64,000 bases of DNA from Albula goreensis (GCA_022829145.1 CM040755.1:15454063-15518062); one strand, 5' to 3'; positions 39,601 through 61,958 are shown, counted from the first letter of the stretch. Notes: generated by a model not told the origin, from the letters alone. Numbers and translations: made by a program.

Positions 39601-42600
39601 CCAGAAAATATATTGTAAATAAAAGGTGCCCTTAAAATTTCAACATGTAATAATCTCACCAAAAGGATTCCACCATCCACTGAGATTTGCATTGTGCATG
39701 TTTTAGTCTGTCACAACTGAAATGCTTTACTGCCTCAATGAATCAGAGAGAGCAGAAATAATGCAAAGGATGGATCTGAGACATTGCAGCAGTGAGCATT
39801 TATTCTATTTTTCCCAAAAGAGGATAGTGATTGCATGATACATTATCTCATCCAATGCTTGAGCTTCCTGATCTTTCTTCATTTACTGCTCTGTTTATTT
39901 ATTTCCTGCCACCCTCTGGCTCCTCTCTGCCTCCCCTCTGTCCTCTCTTCAGCTCTCTGCCTTAGTTCTTATCCCTCACTCTCTTGGATAATTGCCCAGA
40001 TTATGCTGATTGCTGCACTGCAGTAATGCTCTCTGGAGAGAGAGCATATGTGAGATGGCTCCTATTCTCCTGAATGTACTGAAAACTACCAATAACTCCT
40101 TCTGTCTCTAATTTCATCTTCTATTTGCCTACACATGAGCACAATGTATTTGACCTCTGGAACAAATTATGGCAATCCTGACATGTTTGGTCAGTTTTAT
40201 ACAAATGTGATTTCAGACTTAGTACAAAGCATTTCTGATATAAATCCCTGTGAGAACAGTTGCAGTTTTAATAGTTATTATTTGTTTGTCACCTTTTCAG
40301 TTCATCCTTCTCAATGCATCTTCCAAGTGATAAAATGCAGTTATGTCCTGGGGGAATACAGTATACTCCATTATAATCACTACAACTTTTTCAATTGCCA
40401 GGAAAAGCTCTAGCCTCTCATACTTAGGCCAAGGTCAGCTGTGGAGAGTTTTATGTTCAGTCCATTTTTTTGTAATTTCAAATGCTTCAGAGATAAAATA
40501 ACATGGTTGTCAGCATCCCCATTTCTAAATTTGCCCTGGCAATGTCTAAGATTTTACATCTTCACAACGTTCATATTTTAACAGCTATTTATAGGTTATG
40601 CTCAGCCTTATTAAAAACCACAGATAGGAATGACAAATCTGTCTGCCTTGTTTTCTCAAAGCAGTTTTTGTTGCCACAACTTCACTACAGAGGTTGTTTT
40701 TGAGATTTAGAATGAAGAAGTTTAAATCAGCTTTATCATCACTGAGCCTCCCTTGGGTGTATCTGACATGTCCTGACACCTTCAAACAGCGATATAAATA
40801 AACCCAGATTGAAGACATCCCAAGAGCTTCTTCTGCATTAATGATACTGGAATAGTGTTACATCAAAGTTTCAACAGAGAAACAACACACAAGAGATAGT
40901 GACAAGAGGAACTGAAAAGTGCAGAATGCCAATCTCATTGCTTGGCAGGAATATGGCAGCTCCACCCTGTCTGAGATTTGGGCATATTTCTCTTGGCAGC
41001 TGGCAAGGCATGACAGCAATACTAAACTTGATGGCATAAACCTGCACCTCTTTGTAAATTTGCAGCTATATTTTAGTGAAAAAAAAAATTCATGTGCATG
41101 ACTATTTTATCCTCTTTCAGACTTCATTTAAAATGCCAAAATTCCTATGCATGATGAGTCTGGTTATATTGATGATTAGTGATTGACTGGTGTTGTACTG
41201 GTTGGAAAGCATTCAGGGCTTTCTCAGTACATGTATAAAGCTTGAAAGGTCCCATCTCATAAGAATGGCTTTTTCTGTCTGTCTTTGGAATCATTCCACC
41301 TCTGTCTTAGGTTTGTTCCTCTTCAGTTCAGTCTCTTTTTCTCCATGCATGATAAGTGCACGGGACATTTATAAAGACAATATCCCAACAATCCCATTTA
41401 GGAAACGTATAACTTGTCAGTCTCAAAAAAGCAATGAATCACATTTTGTGTGAATTTTCATGGAAATTACTGCAGCATACGTTCTCAGTGTTTAGTGATT
41501 ATGGCCTTTCATCTGTTGAAAATAATATAAATTTTCAATATGCATTATGCAGTCAAATCTGATCACATACAATCAAAGTGCTTCTTGAGCAGATCATATT
41601 ATGCATGTCATCTACATTGACTGACCTTTTTTTCATGTCTCACTTACAGAGAACAGAAATATTGTTGCTTTTATCTTTTCTGTTGTTCTTAACTTGTCTT
41701 TCAGTAGCAATTATCTGAATGTATTTGCAGTTTTACAGAATTCGGTCATCCAAAACAATGTTTTAAAAATATAATTTAGGGGTTTCATGCCAAAGACAAA
41801 AACTTCACATTAATACAATGGGTCAAAAATGAAACATCTTAAGCTAAACCCATTCAGATAGTCTGTTGAACAAATTCTCAACAGCTGGATATAATCAAAT
41901 ACAGAAGAATTGAGCATCTATTGACTGTTCATATGTAATATAAAGTACAAATATATAAATTAAGCTTTCCCAAATATAATGATCAACTTGTAAAGTATGA
42001 TGAAGGAATCAATGGGCTACATGAAAGACTTTATCCAGTTCTTCAGGTTTTCAACAGGGATTTCAACATTTACCAGGAAACAGGAATGTGAAATAGATCC
42101 CTAAAATACCTCTGTCTTTTTTGGTTGGTGGTGGTATTGGGGGAGGGGGGGCTCTTAGAGGAGAGGATCAGTTGGCTGGTAGAATATCTTCATATATCAT
42201 AATGCATTTTTAGAAAATATAGATTTTCTTTGGTAGACTTTGATCAGGTGTTGACAGGTTTTAATTCCCGTGCGGGCTAGAGTCTACCTGCTTTGTAGAG
42301 CTTTGAAAGACTGCAATAGAACGTGGGGCTTACACAAGCCTTGCTGGTAAATATCGTACATTTAGAAAATAGTATTTTTTTATCCAGTGGTGATGGTGGA
42401 ATGGTGGCCTCCTAAGAAATAAGTACATATGCCGAAGCCGTGTGCATAATTGACCTTCACGGATACCTGAGCTAGTTTTAAGAATTAATGCGTTACGCAG
42501 CTTTTTTCGGAGGTGCTTATGGGAGGTGAAGTCCAGAATGAGCTAAACGAACATCTGCAGCAATAAAATGTACCTCCGTTCAGTACCACTGAAAATCGTT

Positions 42601-42640
42601 GCACAACTATTTGCCTATTGAATTCCTTTTCCATATACCG
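36600..42640. other. Intergenic region upstream of map1a
   Basis: About 6 kb of AT-rich DNA. No coding exon, RNA gene or clear transposon is seen. Patches of pyrimidine-rich sequence (for example 39880-39960) and G-runs (42140-42155) occur. Regulatory DNA for map1a or tp53bp1 is possible but not identifiable by eye. Confidence 0.55.
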
Positions 42641-42725
42641 TATTTCAAACTCCCATTGGATATGCTCATTGGCTGACTGTGACATCAAATAGCCACATGG
42701 GTCAGAAGCCAATCACACGGCAGCA
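42640..42725 (+). promoter_or_regulatory. Probable map1a promoter with CCAAT boxes
   Basis: Inverted CCAAT boxes (ATTGG) at 42655-42659 and 42668-42672 and a direct CCAAT at 42709-42713 lie just before the first in-frame ATG; CpG density rises immediately after. There is no TATA box. If these boxes are core elements, transcription may start near or after 42726, which would favour the second ATG at 42810 for translation. Confidence 0.45.
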
Positions 42726-49699
<6,974 letters not shown>

Positions 49700-50204
49700 G
49701 TCAGGTGCATGGCAGGGGGTGGTGGGAGGGTCAAAGGAAATGGTGGGGTCTTTGAAAGATGAACTACTGTGACCTTAACGTTATGAAACCACAGGGGTTC
49801 CCAGGTTTGGCACCCACTCCAAAGTACAGGATTTATATAGCTAGAGCTTTTCTCCTAGGTTTGTCTTAGCAAGCCTTTCATGCACAAAACTAAACCATCC
49901 TATAGTTGCCTTTTTTAATCTCTGTTTTCCTTTGATGTAGCAGTCTAAAAATATCCATGATTTTCAGTAGCGCCACGGAGTGGAATGGCAGCCGGAGCGG
50001 ATTTCTGTGAGAGACATAGTTTTATTAAAACACAGGAAATGTGCCACGCCATTACTGAAACATTCTAATTCAGCAGGAGCAGCACACACTGACACCTCAT
50101 CACAACTTAACAATCATCAAAAATGGAAAATATTCCTCTATTATTTTTCTTTTCTTCTGTTCAATTTCATTTCATTTGCATTGCTATACTGCAGTATACA
50201 AAGG

Positions 50205-50308
50205 TATTTCTATTATGTTGGTAAGACAGCCATTACATAGTTGCGACAATGCAATGTATTTCTATTATGTTGATTAGACAGCCATTGCACAGTTGTGTCA
50301 ATGTAACA
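50205..50308. repeat. Imperfect 52-bp tandem duplication
   Basis: Copies at 50205-50256 and 50257-50308 both begin TATTTCTATTATGTTG and share AGACAGCCATT and CAATG blocks. Confidence 0.85.
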
Positions 50309-50720
50309 ACATAGGTTTACAGCAACTCTTCCTGTTGAGATCCATGCTATTTTTATAGTCTTGAATGAAGGCAGGGGATTTTTTTACTTCCCTGAGATTT
50401 GATTCAGGTGAATCGAGGTATCAGGTGGGGCTAACCTCTCCCAGCAGGGTGAGTGTATCTCTTGGGTGCCACACACTTTTCAGTCAAGTGGATTTAAATT
50501 GTTATTGCACATAATCTGTCACAACACAACACACAGTGAGAGAAGTAGATCCATATAACTATGGTTATTGTGGTGGTGATTGGATTCACCTTCTGCTGTG
50601 GCAAAATAGTTTGTTGAAGTAGCTGAAATGGTCCCATCCTTACTGTGAATCATTACATCAATTATAACCATAGAGCAGGACTGATGAAGACTCATACATC
50701 TGTAGCAAGATGAGTATGTC

Positions 50721-50839
<119 letters not shown>

Positions 50840-53800
50840 CACTAAAGTTTATTGATTACTTAATTTGAATTTTTGTCAGTGGGATCAAGGTGCATCTTGC
50901 AGAAGCATGTTGTCAAAGCCAGGTGTTCCGTGACATAACATTTATTAGTATGTGTTACAGAAACATATGCAGCTGAAGGCTTGAAAAGGGCAAGATATTT
51001 CATAAGTGTCGATCTGTGAAAAACAAATTAGATGGAATAAATAAATACATAACAAAAACCTTTAGCACTGAAGCTGCAATGCATGGGTGGATTTATGCAA
51101 TGTGCTGCAACAGACAGCTTACAGTCATTCTGATATCAAAACAATGATTCTGCTGCTCACAGCAAAGGACTATAAAGGACACTCTGAGAAAAGATCAGAT
51201 TGTATTGACTGTGTGCTTTGGAACCACAAGAAGACCTCTCATTTTCTCTGGCATCTCAAATTGTGTTTGATCTTCAAGAAGAGCCGAGACAACAAGATAG
51301 GATAGGCACCTAGAAATATACCACTGATGGAACAGGCCTATCGATTTCATGCCAACATTCAGGTTGTATTACGGTAGAGTGCAAATCAATAGCCTTAATG
51401 TAAAGGTGAGCACAATTCCATCAGGGCAAAAATAGATCAGAGGACCATGCAGTGTGGGGCATCTGCATAAACACAGAAGAGTCTGTGATGAGATGCAAAT
51501 GTCATCAGCGATAACATTTCACGTTATGTTGACTATAGAGAGTTGCAGGCTCCATAGCCAGAGAAAATCCCAAGGGGATACTTTTCTGTGATCAATATTC
51601 AATCATTATTAGAGGTGTTAATGATAAATTACCCCAACACTAAATAAAAGGCAAACTGAAGTATTATCATTTTATGAAGTCATGTGGATATGAAGGGAAC
51701 AGACCTTGTTTTTAAAGATATCAATTGGAAGAATGACGGGGTATTAAGGAGTGAGACATTAATAGAACATATTCTTTGGTCTGTTCAATGGAATTATTTC
51801 ACACACCAACATGAAACATGAACGTAAAATATCAACAATCTTGTTGTTTTACAGTTTTTTATTTCCTATGATAAATTAGGATCAAACCAGCAGAATACCC
51901 AAGAGAGTTTGTTGAGGTACTGACGTTTTTTGGGGCAGTCAAAAATAAAATATTGATTGAATTCTAAAAAGGAGGCAGACAGTCCTAGGATGCAATGAAA
52001 TGTCTGTGCTGTTGCCCTCTAGGTAACAGGGAGAGGTACTGCAATGGCTGTCCTGTAGAGTGACTGAGGCCTCGATGCTGAGATATTATCTGTGTTCTAA
52101 TGTTTACAATGGTGGGGATTTTTTGTTTGTGGCCAAGTCACAATGTGGCTTCACTTTTTCTGCATGGGGTGTGCCGTTGTCAGGTCTGCACACATTTAAA
52201 ACAATCTATATCCTTCATAAATGTACATTATCAAAATAACTTCTATTATGTAGTATTTGAGATAATTATAGTTATAAAGCATACATACATTAAATCGATA
52301 TGTTTAGGACAACGTTTAAACAATACCCAATCATATTTTAATGTCTGGGGTCTTCTGTCCAGGAAGTAAATAATTATTAAAGGATTATGAATTGCTATGG
52401 TTATTTTAACAATCCTGTATGTGATGTTTGACATTAATCTCAGAGTGGAGCAGAGAACAGTTATTGGTGATGGTGTATGCAAGTTCATACGAGCCACGCA
52501 GCCCCTGGGAGTGTGGGGGAAGCGTGGTCCTGATTCTCTCATAGAGGAGATCACTGTGTATCACTGCAGAGGCCAGCATTAATATTTATCAAGCTGTAAG
52601 GGATAGCACAGTAAATCTGTTCTCATTTCTGCTGCATTGCCATGTAACACAGCTCCACACTGCCCCCCTTAACAAACTCCCAACTCTATCTATGTTCCAT
52701 CTATGTATCTCTCCCTCTCTTTTTCGGTCTCTCTCTGTCTCCTCTTTCCCTCACAAGAGATCACCCCGTCCCAGTCATACACTGCAATCCCTCTCCATTT
52801 TCACACTTTCACCCATTTGGACTTAAATATTCCTCACTCGTCATTGTGTTTTCCACTGAATCCTTTTTCCATCATCACAGCTACCCAGCATTTCTCCACC
52901 ATTTCCCTGTCATACTGTAACTGGTCCTCCCTTAATTATTCTTCCCCACACGTGAGCCTCACACCCCCCCTGCTAAAGCACAGGAGCAGTGTGAGGTGCA
53001 GAGGGTTGCGAGAAACAGGATCACTTACAGGTCCTGCAGGAAGAGCATGTTAACCCTATCCCTGCAGGCTGTGTAACATGCTAAAAAGGCATTAGGCTCG
53101 GGGAAATATTTTGTTTTACCTCTCACTGTGCAGCAACACTTGAGACAGAGTTTTTACTCTGATAGACTGAGAAATGCTTTGAGACAGGTTGTGTTGATGC
53201 GGTTTAGCCAAATACCTCAAGCCACAAAAAGTAATCATTGTTTGGTTATAATTTTCTATGGTTATACATCCCACAGAAAGTAGAACACATTACTCTTACT
53301 ATATTTTAGAACAACCAACCAACATCCCCATTTGTTTTTTTTTTTCATGGCAAAGCCCCAAAAATGTAATAGGTTCAGAGAGAGTGTTTCCAGAATATCT
53401 TAAAAAAGATGCCATGCTGGAGAAGACACTGACATTTCCTTTTTCCCCCACTGAATGCACTCTATACCACCTCATAATACCCAACACAGGCAGACACAAG
53501 GGATGGATTACTGCAACCTGTCTGTACAAATAAAGACTTAAGTCCTATATATAACACAGAGAGATTGGTGCTGGCTTTACGCTGGTTTTGAAAATTTCAG
53601 TCCACAGAAGCAATATTCCGATTTTCTGAAACCCAGCAGTCAAAAAAGATTTTCATTTCTCTGGTGCAAATCATTGGTGACCATATCATTTCTCTTTATC
53701 TCTTTACCTCACACAATTTTATAAGAAATAATACTAACACTAGATTAATAACACTAGATTAGAACAGGTACTGCTTCTGATAGGCATATGATAGCTTACT

Positions 53801-55214
53801 ACTTACTAGTTACTCCAGTACTATTAAAATAAAAATGCTAAAATAAACAAAAATATAGGAACTAAGTACATTTTGTTGTACATTATATAAAGTTGAGTGT
53901 GACCATATCTCTTCTCCCCAAAGTCTGTACTGATGTTATGATCAACATGTTCTACTTAGCCTGAAATAACAGATTCATTTCATATTTTTAGGAGATAACA
54001 CCATATGATCATAATGTGGGTCAGCCTGCAGAGAGACGTGACCAGTACCTGGTGAAATAAAGGGCTATAAAAAGTATGCTGTTTATTTTTAAAAAGACGT
54101 CCATCATTTCCCAATGATCTGGAAGCTTTGAGACTCATAGAGGCCAGGATGCATAATTATTCCACACATCTTCCCACACATGCCTCCAGCAGCAGTGCAC
54201 AGCAGGTTCAAAAGGACTGTCCAGTGGGTACGATAAACCTGAGCTTTAGTGTGAACAGCAGACTCAGGTCTCATGGAGGGAGCTGTCACAGAATGCTAAA
54301 ATGTGGGATACTGAATTTTCCCTCCAGCAGAACTGACCATAGTACATAGGTGACCTTTTAATGCAGGAACAATGATTGTTTACCTCAAGACTCTGCAATG
54401 AAGATTAAAAACAAAACTGCTGGAAAAATCAATTGGTCCCAACTGCAGCACCCCCATTTAGCAATAATGTTCCCCTGAGGATTCATCACCTTGGTGACTG
54501 ATTGCTGGTATTTCATGCATTGCTTTAAGGCGTTTTAAGCAAACAGGGAAGGAGAGAAGATTTAATAGACCTTTCCTTGTGCATATGACTGCCCGTCCAG
54601 AGAATGCAGAGGGAAAGGAGGCCCCTGTCAGGCAAGTGGAGCTGCGGTGGTGGGGTGCTGTTATGAGTATAGAGGCATTGAGTCTGTGCAATTAGTTGTT
54701 CTGAGCACAAGTGCAAAGCTTAGTCTTGTGATTGAGTAAGGAAATAGTACAAAACATGGCTGATTGTTTTATCTGAAGGATTTTACTGTTATAATGAGCA
54801 TGTAGTGCATTTTATTAAATGTATGTAATACTGAGTATATATTACCATATAATGGAGCAAACATCCTACTTTGTGGCTGCTGAAAAGCTGTCATTTTTTT
54901 GTGTTCACCTAAAATGTCTGTTTTCCCAGGACAATTCTTGGGCTTGAACTGATTGTTTCTTCAAGTGAGAAGTGGGTTTGATTTCCATTGGTCTAATAGG
55001 ATGAGTTTTGAGAGAGCTGATCAATAATATCAGGGAACCAGGAGCTGTTCAAAGGCAGGCTTCTCTCTCCTACAGCTGCTTTTGCCAGATGTATGCTGGT
55101 CTTGCCAAATGGTTTTATTTTCAGCGGGTGTGTGCTTGGTTGCACTTAGAGACACATTTGGCTAAGAGACAAATTCTAAATTGCTGCTGGAATTCTGGCA
55201 TTATTTTTGGTTGA

Positions 55215-55450
55215 TCAGTAGGGGGCGAAATATAAGCCCTTTGCCCCAGTGCTATGGTAGTTTTCAGTAGAACATTATGTCTCTCAGAGGAGATGTTAAA
55301 TCAAGACACTAACCCTGTCATTAAAAGTCCAGTGGCACTTATTTCACAGAGTAGGCATTCCAGATCGTGCTCTCTGAGGCTGATCTCTTAATTATTCCCT
55401 AATAATTAGCTTTCCCTCCCTCTCCACCTCCAATATTGGGTGGTGACCTT
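55215..55450. mobile_element. Possible degraded fish SINE-like interspersed repeat
   Basis: Blocks such as GATGTTAAATCAAG, GTCATTAAAAGTCCAGTGGC, CACAGAGTAGGCATTCC and TTGGGTGGTGACC occur in the order I remember from an abundant fish interspersed repeat. Highly diverged; recognition is from memory only. Confidence 0.35.
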
Positions 55451-56390
55451 TCTGACACAAAATGCACTATTCAAAAGCAATTCAATTAATTAATAAAGTA
55501 ATGATACCAATAGCTTTTTCAAAATCTAAAGAACCAGGTACTGAAAGTGTCATGCATCAATGCAGTACTAATGCATCATAATTCCTTGGCACTTTCAGAT
55601 CCTATTGCTTAGTGATGGTGATGATTGCAACCCAAGACTGCTTCAAACTGTAAACCTCAAAGGCTTTCCATAATTTTTATCATACCAAGGGTTAGTGAAC
55701 AATTCATATTATGTACTAAAATAAGCAGTAAAATAGATTTACTCACCATGGGCTGTGGTCAGCTTTTAATCATTTAAAAGGGAATTCCCTGGCGCTTGCC
55801 AAATTGTATAAGCACATAGTCGTTCAAATTTGGAACAAGTGGTTCCAAATGTTTTTTTAGAACACATAACAGAACAGTTTTCACTAGTTGCATATAGTGT
55901 TGTGCAAGCGGTATCATATAGATATAATTAACATGACTAACCATAAGATTCTGTTCCAGAATGAGATCTCAGAGCAACAGTTCTTTGCACTCATTTTCCA
56001 CAGTTCTGTTTTCATTGGCTCCCTGTTTCACTCAGTGTGTGTTCCAGCTCTTGCATGAACTCATTTTCCAACACATTTGTGACTGTGTCTCTGCTGTTAA
56101 ACAGGGCGCCCTGCTGGCAGACATCTTTCTGTTGCCCTGTACTCCCACCCCAACATTCCTGTTATGTAAACCAACAATCTGAAAATGTATCAGAGACCCC
56201 CAGTCTTCCCTTTAATGTACAACACAATGCTTCCTCTCACTGCTGAAATTCTGGGAAAGGATATCACCAGGAAAGTATAATTATCTTATACTTTCACCCC
56301 AACTAAATGTGTAATCACATTCAGTTTGGCTTTAACACAGCCAGAAGCAGAAGTTCAAAATCTCGTGAGAAAAAAATCGCACACTGTCTC

Positions 56391-56413
56391 ACACCACACA
56401 GACACACACAGAC

Positions 56414-56449
<36 letters not shown>

Positions 56450-56462
56450 GCATACACACACT
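56391..56462. repeat. Imperfect (CA)n array
   Basis: CA repeats interrupted by GACA and GCAC units. Confidence 0.93.
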
Positions 56463-57460
56463 TACACATACCAGTGTTAATAGACATGTGTTAGGCAAGA
56501 CATTGTCAAGTGTACATGACATTATAAATAACACAGTTAGGTTGTGCCTAACCTTTGAAAGCTTTTTTACAGGATGTAACTGCAAAGAATAACCCCACCT
56601 AATTGTGGCTGTGGGGATCAATATTCAGGTGCAGCTCTTAAATACGACTTTACTGCATTTTATGTTAATGGGAAAAATAAATCTTTTTACCAGAACAAAA
56701 CCTATTGCACACTCAAATTCAGTTAAAATTATAGCAGATTGAACACTTCAAACAGGTTTGGCAGGCAGTTTTTCTAGCACTCATCTGCCAAAACAGAAAA
56801 GGAAATGGAGAGGCTGTGAAAAATAGAGATATCAGCTGATTGTCTAATGAGAGGTGAGTGGTTGCCAGCTCTCATTACTGTTCAGAACACACAGAGAAGC
56901 TCCCTGACTCCAGGTCTTGGCTTCAGACTGGAGGCTGGCTCTCTCTTTTCAGGAATATCTCTCTCAGAGATGCCCTGCCATCACAAGGTGTTTCAGAGGT
57001 TTGAGCATGTGCAGTGCCGCTTGGCATTCGTGTCTGGAATGTTAATTCTGTGGTGCTAGAATGCACCGTCATCATGGCTGATGATCTGAAATACCATTGT
57101 GCTTTGCCACCATTCATATTTTGCTAGGGATTCATCACACTTTGGGTGAGCAGAAAAAAATATTTTGGTATTGACAATACATTTGAGCTCTAGGATCTCT
57201 TTTTTAATAAAAAAAAGAAATGAAGTTTCTTTTGCACAATAGATAACCCTTTGCTGAGACAAGCTTTATGCTCACTTGTAATATCTCAATATAGGCAGTA
57301 TAGTATGAAGCTGACATTTAAATCTAGAAAATGAATGAATGAATTAATACATTAATGAATGGATGCATACATTTTTATTATTTCCATTATGCACAGTTTT
57401 AACACTATGATTTACCATACCTTCTGTATGAAGGAATACTCTTTACCCTTTACCTTACCC

Positions 57461-57490
57461 TTTAACAGACTAATATATTAGTCTGTTAAA
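57461..57490. repeat. Perfect 30-bp palindrome
   Basis: The 15-base half TTTAACAGACTAATA is followed directly by its exact reverse complement, with no spacer. Flanking bases do not pair. Confidence 0.95.
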
Positions 57491-60400
57491 TCAAGGATTT
57501 ACTATGCAGGTGGTTGGAAAGCTAGGGCTTTAAACATTTAGCTATAAACACCAAGTCATCTTTTTAACAGTATACAGTGAGCTGTAAGTATGCGTTTGTC
57601 ATATCTCTTATCTCAGAATTCACTGTGCAGATGTACAATAATGACTGCCCCAGTGCCTTTTGCCACCCTGTCATTTTCTAAATGACCAGCATTTTCTGTT
57701 TGTATATTTGTCTCAGCAAAAGCACACAGACACCAGCCTCATAAACCAGAATGAATAAAGTCAGCAGGAAACTTTCATGGTTTCCTGGATATCAGGGGGG
57801 CTGCAGTCTCAGAGTTGGGCTGAGACCACTCATCCTACACAGTTAACATAGCCATCTTTATCCAGGAGAGGACTCCCTCTTTGACAGCCGCTGAGGAGCT
57901 GGTTATCACCTTCTGCCAGACACAGACCTCTGTCAATCATATTATCATGCCTTAATGTTTTAGCATGCACTGTCTGTGGCAGTATTTGAACTGATGCCTT
58001 TACAACGAGCAGAGTAGCTCTGCAGTGAATGGAATAAGCTCTCAGAATTGACTGGTCGAGCCATTCGATTTACAGCACAGCAGTGCACAGAGGGTGGATT
58101 GTGCATTCTGGCGGCTTGTGTCTGCAGATGCACCTTGAGTCCCAGGCACGCTGACTTTCCAAGGTCATTTTACTCCTTGCAGGTGGAGCTTTTTTTTGGT
58201 AGGGCACACAGGACTAGTTAACCCGAGTGGGAGAAGGTATGCAGAGACCCCCCTTGAAGATGAGTCATCTACCGAAAGTGAGTCCATCCATTTCTCAGGA
58301 GCCCTGGATCTATTTTTAATTCTCTTTGCCACCTCAAAGCAACCTTTTTCCTCTAAAAAAGGATGTTCATTTCTGAGATAGGAGGTGAGAGCAACTGTGA
58401 GTGGCAGCGGGGGGGGCTCAGTGAGGATTGTGAGGAAGTTACATGATCAGGCAATGACTGTGGCAGCAGAGGTCCAATCTGAGGCATTGTCTGAACTAAA
58501 GGTTTTTGTATGAACACTCGCAGGGATTCACAGATACTGAACACAGCGGTCAATTGTCTCTTTCAAGTGGGATACCAGCAAATATTCAGACCCACAAATA
58601 TGTCCAGTTTTAACTGAAAATAATGCCTATAGTCAGGTTTACTTTACATAGATAGTTGTTCAAAGTTTCAACAGAGCAGGAATCCAATAGTGTAGCATAG
58701 CATTGATTAAACTGGATACACTTTTTTACTCTAGTTTTCAAGGGTTATTTAATGACAAATTAGGTGGAATAGGAAAGGCAATACACAATGCATTTTAATC
58801 AGCGGCAAAAAGATGCAGACTTCTGGAAGATCAAGATAGACAGACAACAAGACAGACATTAGTCTCACTTTCTTTGTCCTGCCTGTCCTTTTGTCCAAGT
58901 GGTCTCTCTTACACCCAGGCCAAGAGATGGAGGGGTGATTGAACAATTAAGCTACAAAAAAGATCACTGTGAATGTCTATAGAAAACAAATAAGCAAGAC
59001 AGAGAAACACAATAGGAGGGTGGGCAGTGGGGGCGTCAGATTGTTTTAGTTAGCAGACCCTCAGCTGTTGTTGATGCAGCTCAGTTAATTAACTGCCTGT
59101 ACCACCACAGGGCCGATAATGAAGATGAGAGAATGACAGGCGGACAAAGCGGCCAATGCTGCCAGACACACACCTCTCACAGAGAATACATTACCCATGC
59201 AGCACTGAGGCCGAACCGCCAGGGGTTACCTGCCCTTGGACAGGTCACATATGACCCCTGACTCTCCCAGGTCCCCCTCTCAGTGCTGACAGGGAGCTTT
59301 CCAGAGTCTACTGTATGACACAGACAAAGGCAGGGTGACAGGGCAGGGGGGTGACTGATAGCCTGGGAGGCTGAGCTTATCTGAAGTGCGGAGCTCCCAT
59401 TTTTACCAATGTCCCCATGGACCTCCCTGATCACAAGGTCATTTTCCTCATGAATCATGCACACAGAAATACAGATTGACCACTGTAAAAAAAGAGGTGA
59501 AGGGGACACATTACAAAGATAGGAGCTGGACCAATTGCATCTGCAGACACTGCATTCGTTTTCCAGTAACAGCATGATGTTTGTCTAGCCTACAGGGGAC
59601 ACAGAAAAATATCTTTTTTTTTTTCAATTTTCTCTCAGTCTAGCTGCTTTTTCTATTGGCATTTCAATTCATGTTTCTGAATTCATTTCTGGACAGGCAT
59701 GTCCATTTCCTCAGCTTATGAGAAAGGAGTCACACATACATGTACATAAACACACAAACACACCAGCACACATGTACACACATTCATAAGCAAATGAAAT
59801 GTTAGAGAAATTCATGTACAGGCATTTGTACAACATCCACAAGGTTTTCAGTTATACTGAAAATATAAGACGCATCAGGTGAGCTACCAAAGGGTAGGGT
59901 TTCAGAATGTCTTCGGTCAGGGGAGAGGCATTTCTCTGAACAACAGGGGTGTAGCATGCATTATTGAAACTCATTAATAATTGAGTACAGGTTATTGATC
60001 CTAGTCCTTGAGAACTCTGTGAGGCAGTCTGTGAGGGCAGTAAATGAGCAGGAGTCGTCTGCATCCAGCCTAATCTGCCATTGATCCTTGTGCTTGGCCC
60101 TGCATCACATACACACACACACACTCACACACTTATGAGCTCACACATGAATACAGGCATGCATGGGTGCACACTCACACATACACACTATAGGGCCCAA
60201 AGGTCATCCATCATGGCCAGATTCAAAAGCAGAGGCCTTACTGAAACACGCCAACCTCAGAGCTGCCAAACAAACACATGAAAAAAAGAATGTCCAAAAT
60301 ATCATTACCTGTAAATTGGTATAATCCACTCATCTTACTTTTTTAATAAAAAAGGAATAGCATAGCAAAATTGCTCTCAAAATTACATTTACCCTCAGCT

Positions 60401-61958
60401 TCTGGGTTGCCTCATGCCACAACTGATGTTTCTGACTTGCCATGACTCTACTTCCCAAAAATTAACCTAAATGTGTTGTGGTACTGCAAACAACAATGTG
60501 TATTAGAAGGGCCTAGTTTTTACAGAAGAGCAATTTTTTTTTAGTAAATTCCTGGAAGTTTGGGTTGCTGTACAGCAGCCCTTGGGGACAACCCTGTGGT
60601 TCAGTTCAGCAGATGATTTTCTGAGTGGTGTTGAATCAAGACTTCAAGGCCTGTCATCTCCCATTAAAGAAGAGTACAGGGGAGTGGTGTGGGTATGCGC
60701 CAATGGAGCTGGGCGCCCAGGGGGTCAAAGAGATCAGGGACAACACATGCTACCAGTAAAAAGACTGTTATTACAGTGCCAATTGCATATTGTCCTATCC
60801 TGGCAGGGCAGCAGAGGAGACAGAGAGAGAGAGGTAGAGGGAGAAAGGGAGGCGGTGCTATAAAATCTCAGGGAAACATGAGCTGTCCCCAAGGCACAGT
60901 CACATGACCAGGGCCAGCTGCTACTCAGGAACGGTGCACAAGTCAGAGGTATAGAAGGGGATGGAATATCTTAGATGATTCTTGGGGGAGCGAGATTGCT
61001 GTGGTGGGATGGGTGTGGCAGCACTATCTCTGCACCAAACAGTTGCCTGAGATTTAGACCACATCTTAAACAAAGACATTCCAATCTGCAAGACCAGCTC
61101 CTGCAGATCTGCAGACGCACAGCACTTTTTAAATGGGGAGGGGGCAGTGGCAGTGGCAGTATTGATTCACATTGTGCTGTACTGAATTGTAATGGTTTCA
61201 TGATGACTTAGACTCAGCATATGCTGTACTATGTCAAATTTGGTGCTTAAAAGACACATCTTGCTACCTAGCTGAGATCTTCAAATGCAGTAGCCTGTAG
61301 ATTTTCTGTTAGATTTAGTCTTTAATGGTTATCTCACAGACTTGTATAAGGACATTATAACATAAGAACACATAATCGGGTCAAGAGGGCATTCTATCCT
61401 TTTAGACTCACAATTTTCATATCCATACCCAAGTTATCAGAACCTCAGTTTTGATATGCTGGCTTCCTCTGAGTGATGTTGAAAAATGATTGTAAGCAGA
61501 AACAAAAAGAGTTTTTTTCTTCTCATTATACAGAACTGTGGCATGCTGAAGTGCATTGAAACATTCTGAGCATCCTCCTTTGTTCAGATTAATTAAATAC
61601 TGTGACCATTCAAAAAAATAACATATCAACATTGATAATGATCCATAATAATTCCAAATAGGAGTGCTCTTCCATTGTGTCTTGGCTAGCATTTCCATAA
61701 AAGCAGATCAATCAGAAAGAAGTAAAGGTAACTTTAATTTTTGTATTGATTATTGTTTGCTAATGCAGCCATAATGACTTACTTTTTTCAATTTTGGAGA
61801 CTGATACTGCTCTAAGCAGCAGAACAATAGAGCACAGACTGCATACTATTTATTAATCCTATGTCTCAGATGGCTTTGGGAATTGCTTTGTGATGGGGAT
61901 GTTAAAATGTACTATTTTCTTCCATTTCACCAGCAACTTAAATGATTACATCTGTTGT

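Noticed and set aside
61340..61400. ACATAAGAACACATAATCGG tract resembling the tail of a fish SINE or LINE
   Set aside because: Only a short partial resemblance to a remembered repeat; too weak to annotate.
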